Below are positions 54,499 to 64,000 of a DNA stretch of 64,000 bases, in pieces. The stretch is from Glandiceps talaboti (lineage: Eukaryota; Hemichordata; Enteropneusta; Spengelidae). Both the position numbers and the translations under genes were made by a program. Numbering within the stretch: position 1 is the stretch's first letter; every line of letters starts with the position of its first letter. Location of the stretch: assembly GCF_964340395.1 (NCBI RefSeq), contig NC_135560.1, forward strand, positions 15,206,598 to 15,270,597, written 5' to 3'. The notes under the pieces are model-generated. The model saw only the letters and a list, made by a program, of their open reading frames with translations. It did not search any database and was not told the DNA's origin.

Positions 54499-56635
54499 GC
54501 ATTAGGTGTAATGCTATCGCAAACACCGAGACTTTACCATTTTTATCACGTGACTGGATTCACGTGTTAATAGCATAGTTTGAGCGAAACGCAACGTCGC
54601 CAGAAGCAGTTCTGTCTTATTTTTTTGAAAAACATTTTCCTGCGCCAGACAGTCTGTCTTTTATAGAATGTTTAATTTTTTTATTCTCTACATTTGTTTG
54701 TGTATAAAAAACAATTTTGCTTTATTTTGCATCATGATGCACCCTGCACAACAGTATTTTGGATTTTGCCCCTTACATTTGTTAAGTAATCTTTTTTCAT
54801 ATAAAATGGATGTGTGTTTGCTGTATGCATTGTATATGTTTGCGCGTACAAGATGTTTTTCATTTGGAAATATTAGTCATGGTGACCTTTCACATGATTG
54901 TGTAGAATTAAAAATAAATGTTCATGAACGTGGTTGTTTGAACACGCACTTTTATCTTTAATATTGCAAATTCTCCATCATACCTCATTATATTAGTGTA
55001 GCAAATGCAGTGACATCCAGTATCACCTTGGTTCTAATTAATCCACTTGGATGCAATATATTTCAAACTTGCCCCATAGGTACCAACTGCAAGTGGGGCA
55101 TCGGTAATTATTCATACACTGATGTATTACATCTTACAAAATTGTTGGACGCCAAGACGTAGTTGCTGAGTTGTTACCACGTCAAATATATGAATATTAC
55201 ATGTGCTTTTAAGCAGGCGGTAGACGATCTTCTAGAAATAATAAGACGTACAGGCAAATGTTATCAACAGAACTCGAAATCAGCTTAGACTCGGTCAATA
55301 CTACAAAACCCTAGATAATTTGTCATTACGTGCCGAGACACACAAGAGGGCTGCGAGCCAAAACATGAAGTCAGAATTCCAGGGTTGTTAGCGCAACCTT
55401 GATTGCAAGTATTTGTGATCTCGCGCTAGCTCTAGGTTAGGTTTTACCGGTTAAGTAAAAGTCAATGGAAGGCATCGACTTTGTCATTAATGTACTACAA
55501 ACTCATAGACTGACTGACAAATTAATTGTAATACAGTCTCTTAGAATTTACGTTGATATATAAGTTTTTCCTCTTAATCGTGTTATGAAGCGAAATCAGC
55601 CAACACATTCGTGGTGTGAATTTGAACATGAAAAAGTGTGTAGCTTGCAATAGAGAAGGTTAAGCAAACGGCACACTGGCGGAGTCCACATCTTAACATT
55701 TCCGACCCTTAAAGTGTGCGAAATGCATTTCCGTTGACTAGTAGAGTCGGTACTGTGGCAGTTGTTCCTAAACTTTCCTTTTTTAAAAAAAACAAAGAAT
55801 AGACATGAAAAGGAATGGGGAAAAAACGACACTATCCTCCCGGAATGAATATGCTATGCACATCTTAGTTTCATACTGTAATAAAATCAATGAGTGTGGC
55901 TATGTGTCCTAGTTTACAACAACACAGCATTAAATTGAGACCACTGTAGCCTGACAGGTAATTCCAATACGACTGGGAAATAGTGTGAAATATATACGCA
56001 AACATTTAAAGGACGCCACCTGCAGCATTATAGGCTGTACCATGGGTATTCTTTAGAATAGATTCTGTTGATAGTATCCAGTATAACTCGGATCTGTCGC
56101 GATGTTCACAAAGTGGTTAGTTTGTGGGTGGCATACCATCTTGTCAGTGATTTCAACTAAAGAAAATTAAAGTTTTTGAGTGGGTGGTAACTAAATGATA
56201 GCCGCCGAAGTATTATCACCATGTAGTATACAGTAAATAGTAAAATGGAATCACGTTGTTTACGGTTCATAGATGTGTGTTATTAGAATATTTTAAATTA
56301 TAGTACACATGGTTATAGGAATAGTTCCATTTTCTAAATCGTAAACACTGTCAGATAGAAGTACAGTTAGACAGTAAGACTGGGAATTAACAACAACCAC
56401 ACATTAACAGTTACTGTATATAACGTTGAAGACATGCGTATTGTTTGGTAGAAATATCAATTTTTATTCAATGCTCAAAATACGTTTAACAAAATTAAAA
56501 ACAAAATATAACAAAGAAATAATCTAATAATAATAATACGCCGAATAAACATGGCGACAGTGACTGTCAACAAATACAGGGTCGGTTATTTGAACCGGCT
56601 GTTGAAAAATGAGCAGTTGTTATTACAATCACGAT
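54498..56635. other. Intergenic sequence, no gene seen
   Basis: No supportable exon, RNA gene or repeat recognised. Confidence 0.45.
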
Positions 56636-56860
56636 ACATTATAATGATATCACTGCTTCACGCTTCGAGATACCCACCATGGTTCCAGTGTGTACTTGGT
56701 ACACGTAGACGTAATCTTCCAGATCTTCAGGTTATTTGTCAGGACCAGCGTCCGTGACGGATGTACCTGGATGGATTTTGCTTTATAGGATCTCGAACAA
56801 AGAGAAAATTGGTCTCATCAGTGAATGACATGTACGAGATGGGTCGTACAACTATTCACG
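56636..56860 (-). pseudogene. Probable fossil Tc1/mariner-like transposase fragment
   Basis: On the minus strand one frame reads SYMSFTDETNFLFVRDP and ends at a stop (56739-56741). About 50 codons on, in another frame, comes VHTGTMVGISKREAVIS. In Tc1/mariner transposases a (F/W)(S/T)DE(S/T)xF motif is followed 45-50 residues later by MVWGxIS. Order and spacing agree, with MV-GIS here. Stops and the frame change show it is dead. No terminal inverted repeats were found by eye. The remaining catalytic residues are not visible, so another DDE family or chance remains possible. Confidence 0.38.
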
Positions 56861-58245
56861 CGGACGTGAACATTGCTCAAGTCAAATTTATCACTTAAGA
56901 TGAAATTTAAAAGGAACGGGGAAGAACACTTTTTGAAATGACAATGAATTCTAGAGTGTCACATTTCTTGATACGTACTGATACCATGTATAGTTCTTTT
57001 GAATTTTGTTAGCAGCTGATAACTAAATTAATACCATTAATATTACAGCTGTCCTTATTTTACTGGAAATGACGCAATGGCGGGTGAGGTTTTTATTGAC
57101 ATAGAAAATGTACAAACTGTGAATGCATTGCCATTTTATTATGCAAGTAATTTATATCATGATTATTATTATCTTTTGCGCTATGACGTGTGAACATATT
57201 AAATAATGACTATTAAAATAATATAGAACATTTTCAATGCTTCTAATCTCTGCAAGCAAATCATTAGCTAGGCACATATACGTGGAAAGCCTACGAATCT
57301 AATAGTTATCAGACCAATTGTAATCAAATATATTGACATATGGATACAGTCCTAAACAATATAAACAATACCCAGGAGTGCCAATTGTTTAGAAAGCTTC
57401 GGAGGTGAATTTTTGTAACAGTTCAAAAAAGTTGAAATAAGGCTAGTTATAACTGTGTATGGACATCAAATTATGGCATCGAAAGAGAAACAGTTTTCTT
57501 TACTTTTGAAGAGGAGGGTTTCGAAATATAAACGAACATAATTTGTATCCTTAGTCTCAACAATCATAATTTTTCCGAGACAGTTCACATATTCCCTAGC
57601 CCCTTTGAAGTGTCAACAGTCGTTAAATGCAAATTTTTAACTATCGATATTCATTCACTTCTGAGACAATTGTTAGTTTAATAACATGATTGTACGTTTT
57701 TACGTCAATGACTTTTCCTATATGAATGCATCACGTGATGGAAAGGCCATGTAAAAATGTCGCCGACACACGCGATGAGGATAATGTTTTGCTATTTTCA
57801 ACAACGACGTAAAAAGAACTGACGTTTGTTGTAAGAGTCACTCTGTGTATACAGCGTGTTGTTCTAAGTGAATGCCTTTTCTAAACAACATTTAACAATT
57901 AAATTGAAATAGCTATTTTTATATAATAAACACATCTTTAATAATTCATATTATGTCAATTTGTAGAAGGTAGTGTAGACAACACGCAATGTCCATACAC
58001 TATTCATGTTAGTCTGTGAAATTGACTGGTATCACCTCAGCCCACACCGATTGAAACATTATATCAAAGCCGGTTATGCTTCATGATCAGTGGTCACATT
58101 CCAACCGTTGTATGGTGGTATTTTGTATACTGACTAAACATATAATTTATATACAGTATATGACATTTTGAAGTCTTCCACAAAAAGGAAGTTCGGTAGA
58201 ATTGTTTCATTTAACGTATGTGAAACTGACAATATCGCTTCAAAA
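56861..58245. other. Intergenic sequence, no gene seen
   Basis: No supportable exon, RNA gene or repeat recognised. Confidence 0.45.
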
Positions 58246-58750
<505 letters not shown>

Positions 58751-58905
58751 GGTGACAAGAAAACATCGACTACTCGCTTTCTCTAACACGTATAGCACAA
58801 TAGAGATGGTGTCGTTGTAACCTCATTCTCGTCTGGTCTTCTTAAACTTATAGTAGGATACACTGTGAAACTGTGGACACTGCCAAATGATAGAACTTCA
58901 GTTAC

Positions 58906-58935
58906 TTTTTTTTTTGGGGGGGGGGGTGGGGGGGT
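58906..58935. repeat. T10 followed by a G-rich run
   Basis: Ten T then runs of about 12 and 7 G separated by one T. Confidence 0.9.
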
Positions 58936-61044
58936 TGTCATTATGCATATATTCATTTTCCTGTACTAACTGCAAATAGCATTCGTCATGTAATAACATT
59001 TGCAAAATAGTACCATTTTATGGTAACATATTATATGAAAATACTTATCGTTGATAGCATCTACATCTGCACCTGCTCATGCATGACAAATTCTTGCCAC
59101 AGACAATCTAGTTACAGTGTAAACTTACCATAAGTAGCGTATTATACACTCTAGACTTGGTTTAGCAAGTACAGTGCACTTGATCACGTACACATATTAG
59201 ATAGTGTCTTGAAGAAATCATAAGCTCCAGCTGTGTGAGGTGAAAGCTATCCAAAGTTCAAATGTATAAAATGGGACTATGTGCTGCTAATAATCACGAT
59301 GCAACAACCGGAAATAAATGGACATGATTTACAGTGACCTCATTTTAGTTTTAAAGACAGGAGACAGGAGGTATATATACGTTAATGTGCACATTTGATT
59401 TGTTTGTTTTTTAGACTAGTTTTATTTTCAATAAAGATTGTATAAAATATGTGTGAAATATAACATTACTTGGTGTCCATGTCTATCACAATTCACAGGT
59501 TATTTAGTGGTATGAATTACAGTTGTTATCACTTGATTCCCAAGGCTACACATTATGTATTGCTCCGTCAACACATTTATCGTTTCATTAAGCATTCCTT
59601 GCCTGGTTTATGTAACGTAGGTATGATCGATATAAATCAGTGACACAAAACAGAAAATAATACATCTTATTAGCATGCTCCATGACAAAAGCCAACCCCA
59701 AAACATGATAAAATTGCCAGTCATTCGCCTCTGAAGATACACGACAGAACTTAATATTTTGTTTTGCACCGTATTTGATCTTGATGTTACATGAACCTGA
59801 ACTAGTTGTTCTGCTGCGATTTACAAAATAACAATTGCTGTAGTTGAGTTTTTAGGACAAAAATGTCAAGCAGAAGATGACGTCAAGAAGAAACTATTCT
59901 TCTAATTTGCATCCTTGTTTTGTTTTGCTTTTTACATCCGACGCATCGCTGTTTCAATATTTCGCATTAATTGTTAGATGGTGTTCACACATATGTCTAA
60001 TACACAATGCATAAATATGAACATCGTAGGCGGCATTATATTTGGTATCAAAAGGTGGTAATTGGAAGCCCATGCTTTATCTAAAGGCCAAGGATATTTC
60101 GTGGTATAATCATCTCGCATTTAATTAGCGACGGATTGCTAGTTATTGGACGGCGATGTATGATTAACAGTTCATTACAATCTGCTGGGTGTAAGATATT
60201 TATCCACTCAAGGTCAATGCTCCAAAAGCGACATTGCCGAACAGTTACCAAGCACTAACTTAATTTGTATACGTATAACACGACTATGCTATAGGCACTT
60301 ATTGTAACTGCGCAACTATTCTAGCGATACGCCAGCTGCTAATATCATGTTATTTTATCATTATATATCCTTGCACAGTTAATACAAAATCTTATCAGCA
60401 ATTTTACCGGGGTATATTAAGAATTAAACAGATAACTGTCCTTGCGCAGTGTTTGATAACGAACTATCTATAACCATGATCAAATGAAATGAACTGTATA
60501 TTGCATATTGTGATAACTATTCGTGTTTGGATATCATTGCATCATTTATTATACTAAACGCAGTTGCTGAAACCTTAATTATCAATTTTATGTTTCGTCG
60601 CTGTACATGTTTAATAGTTGGGTACATGTATCTTTACGAAACAACACACACTGCATCAGGGCTGGGGGGCATTTAATTCATCTCCTCACTATGCAGAAAT
60701 AATCACAATGCAGGTGTTTAACGTAACGTTTATAAAGACTCATTTCAGCCATGCACTCTTTATTCTGTGATGCAATAATGACACAACAGTTTGCCCGCCA
60801 ATAACATTACTAGTGCGTATAGGCATCTGGAAAGTACTATTCATGTTTCAAAATGGCTTGGAATTACTGGGTAATTGTGAACACTTTTATCGCTCTCCAA
60901 AGAGATGTAAAAGAACTGTTGAAAATGTAGGCGCTGTTAATTCCTGTATATATTATCATAATGTTATCAGATTTAGGATTGGCATAGTTGCAAATAAAAA
61001 TTTGAAACGATTTCACAGCATTTTACGCCATATAGAAAACACTA
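58936..61044. other. Intergenic sequence, no gene seen
   Basis: No supportable exon, RNA gene or repeat recognised. Confidence 0.45.
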
Positions 61045-61046
61045 CT

Positions 61047-61143
<97 letters not shown>

Positions 61144-61320
61144 GAGAGGCACGCATCGACACACATAGACATATTGCCAAACAGGCAGACAGCTAGACAG
61201 ACAGAGAGACATAAAAGGTTGAGAGAGAGAGACAGAGAGCCCGAGGCAGAGACGCAACAGACAGAAAGAGATAGATATTAGCCGGATAGATAGATAGATA
61301 TATAGATAGGTGAGTGGGTG
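61045..61320. repeat. (CG)n(AG)n plus degenerate purine-rich repeat
   Basis: A Z-DNA-prone CGCGCGCGCGCG block passes into about 45 AG units with two TAG interruptions. ACAG/AGAC units, GATA and GGGT/GGTA tetramers lead directly into element copy 2. Confidence 0.93.
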
Positions 61321-61340
61321 GGTGGGTGGGTAGGTAGGTA

Positions 61341-61839
<499 letters not shown>

Positions 61840-62344
61840 ATTGATACCAGAATGTTCATTTTAATACAGTTTATAACATTCATTGTTATATTTATGTAAT
61901 TATGAAATTATAAAATAATGTATATAATTGGTTTTTTTTCCACATTATTATAAAATTAACTTTATACACCCAAACGAATCGTTCACTACAATGCACAACA
62001 CAAAATTTCCAATCACTTCTATTTGCACAGTATTTACGGTAACTTTATGAGCTAACCTAATAATAAGAACGTCAATTATTGGCAAAGGTTCTTGACTTTG
62101 TGAAATAAAACTTTGAAATAGTTTCATTGTCGCTACGCCGTTCTTTGTTTATGAGCTCCACGGGAATTACACAATCATGACACCGAGATCCATGAATCAA
62201 TATAACTCAGTAGGTGACATTTTTTTTCTTTCTTAATTTCAACAACAGGTCTTGTTTACATGTATATAGCGTTATGATGGCAGAATGCATGGCTGGAGTG
62301 ACTGACTTTGTATCTACAAGATGCTACATTTTCTTTCCGATTGA

Positions 62345-62607
62345 CTAAAATCCTTGGGTAAGATTTGAACCACGGCTATGCCCCCGTTAGCCAGGCTCCG
62401 TATAATTGGAGACCTGGTAGCTAAGGAGAGAAGTTAAACTGTGAATATTTTTAGTCCTAAGCACCTGATGGAGTCTACAATGTATCGTATGCTCCTACGT
62501 GTAGGAAGTAAAAGCGGGACGTTGTGTCATTGGTCCATGCCAGATAGAGGTAATAATTGTAAGGCGCCTTGAGTACAGTGTGGAAAGAGCTATATATATA
62601 TATAAGC
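62345..62607 (+). mobile_element. SINE-like or LINE-tail-like element
   Basis: The 3' part reads AAGGCGCCTTGAG ... AAAGAGC(TA)n. This resembles the widespread metazoan LINE/SINE tail of the form GCGCyTTGAG...AAAGCGCTATATAA. Upstream is a strong hairpin (62387-62424, arms TTAGC/GCTAA, CAGG/CCTG, CTCC/GGAG) and a second small one (CCTAC-GT-GTAGG). AGATTTGAACC at 62361-62371 is the complement of a tRNA box B, in the opposite orientation to the tail. The head type is therefore unclear. Confidence 0.5.
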
Positions 62608-63229
62608 TAACACCATTTTATATTATTGGGTGTAGCCAGACTTACTATTATCTGAATACGATGGATATGTTTTGGCTCTGTCCACTTGAAACTGTTACTA
62701 TGACAACACACGGCTTGCTCGCAACCACACACAGTAAAAGAAATAAACTTGGTAACCAATACATAAGTAAACTTTGTTAGTACAGTCTTCCACCTGTCAC
62801 ATAATCCATTTGCTCTTATCACTCACAAAGATGAATTCTCATATGTCAGCAACTTGTAAAACAGCAACACGTTGTATGTGTCATAACATTAATGTACGTG
62901 CACCTTGTAACTAATACATAATGCAATATATCGTGATTATTATCGTACAGTAGAGACGGTGAAAGTTATTATTAATATGTTCTCTGTCAAGTTGTAGGCG
63001 ATGAAAGGGGTGATTGATTGCGCAGAGGTCGCCGTGCTTCATTAAAATCCTAAGTATCATTATGATCTTGACTGGCCATGGATATTTCGAATGTAGCTTA
63101 ACAGTGCGACATTAACAACACGATAGTATGCCGAGTGGGGGCGCATGCTATTAAAGATAGACTAAAACCATACTTACTGTAATACTTGAATACATGTACA
63201 TGTGAATCCTATTTATGTATTCGTCCATC
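62608..63229. other. Intergenic sequence, no gene seen
   Basis: Only short overlapping frames on both strands; no recognised feature. Confidence 0.45.
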
Positions 63230-63465
63230 TAGCGCTATCCATCTAGCACCACCCATCCCTCCAACCATCCATCGCTCCCTCCCTCCAACCAACCAACCAT
63301 TCATTCATTCATTCATTCATTTTTTCACCCGCCACACACCCACCCACCCGTATGTCTGTCTGTCTGTCTTGCTGTCCGTCCATACCTACCTACCTGTCTG
63401 TCTACCTAAATGCCTGTTTGCCTGCCTGCCTGGCTGGCCGCCCGCTCGCATGGCCGCACGCACGT
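63230..63465. repeat. Degenerate polypyrimidine tetranucleotide field (ATCC, CATT, CACC, CTGT, CCTG)
   Basis: Short blocks of ATCC, CTCC, AACC, CATT, CACC, CTGT, CTAC and CCTG succeed each other. The 123-codon frame over it is a repeat translation. Confidence 0.85.
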
Positions 63466-64000
63466 ACACGTTCATACATAATGCTTTGACCAATCCCCGC
63501 CAACATTCACCAAACCTAAAACAAGTCTTCATATCTTGTATCCCTTCTATCGGTTGAATGGAGATGGCTTCTAAAGAACAGATCAGGAGCATAAGGCGGA
63601 CCATTGACGCCAACTGTACGTGCATGGTTTCAAGATGAGATTACAAGATCCGGAGTCTGGACTGTCATGGGTCTTCGCAATCATGATGTTAATGAATTCT
63701 GTCTGGGAGATGTTTTTTGTCATCCTTGTTGAAATATGAACATGATAAGTTGACCCAATTACCTTTATTGTATGCTAACGCCTAATTAATAAGATAAAAG
63801 GGTTAAATAAATCAAGACAAGTTTTCAAATGAATCGACAACTAAAGTTTAACTATACGTTAACTCTAACAGACTGGTTAGTCTCAAAATGAAATAACACT
63901 CTGTGAACTATATTCGATAAAGTGGGCGTGAATTGTGTTTGATCTCCAGACAATGTACAATATCATAATTACCGGAGATGCATATTTCAACAAGCCCATT
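63466..64000. other. Intergenic sequence at the window end, no gene seen
   Basis: No supportable feature. Confidence 0.45.

Noticed and set aside
62361-62430. Functional tRNA gene on the minus strand at the box-B-like motif
   Set aside because: The T-stem does not pair and no acceptor stem can be drawn.

Overview
This is a window of animal nuclear DNA. It is AT-rich, gene-poor and crowded with simple-sequence repeats. It holds a metazoan-type rhodopsin-family receptor, vertebrate-style splice signals, a fossil of a non-LTR retrotransposon and a SINE-like tail, and nothing bacterial. The intronless neuropeptide-type GPCR, the long intergenic tracts and the many tri-, tetra- and pentanucleotide arrays fit a marine invertebrate, either a lophotrochozoan or a non-vertebrate deuterostome. 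The sequence alone does not let me name the phylum.

Layout. The first 3 kb carries the only complete gene I can support with confidence: a 324-residue, single-exon class A GPCR on the plus strand (ATG at 1638), most like the GnRH/AKH/corazonin/vasopressin receptor superfamily. It has a TATA box, a perfect 14-bp palindrome upstream, and a leader with four very short upstream ORFs. From 3 to 17 kb I see no reliable gene, only microsatellites, two short duplications and isolated transcription-factor motifs. Near 17-18.6 kb lie a small Cys-rich ORF on the minus strand and the 3' end of a decayed non-LTR retrotransposon (reverse transcriptase C-terminus).

From about 20.5 to 37.1 kb a series of short plus-strand open segments is bounded by good splice acceptors and donors (20488-20631, 23498-23560, 26878-26967, 33344-33436, 33971-34161, 36871-36923, 36976-37126). 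Their phases are mutually compatible, with one apparent frameshift, and they read like exons of one gene. Parts of the conceptual protein recall the CABIT module of THEMIS/GAREM proteins, and the first exon recalls the end of a death domain. Both assignments are tentative. This is the best candidate for something undescribed in the window.

From 38 to 64 kb there is no convincing intact gene. The region holds long microsatellites, a degenerate pentanucleotide field, a probable fossil Tc1/mariner-like transposase on the minus strand, and two almost identical copies of a ~490-bp interspersed element with a long compound tetranucleotide tract (58255-58741 and 61341-61839). The first copy has a 9-bp target-site duplication. 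A SINE-like segment lies at 62345-62607.

The GPCR and the candidate exon chain share a strand but are about 18 kb apart, and I see no reason to link them functionally.
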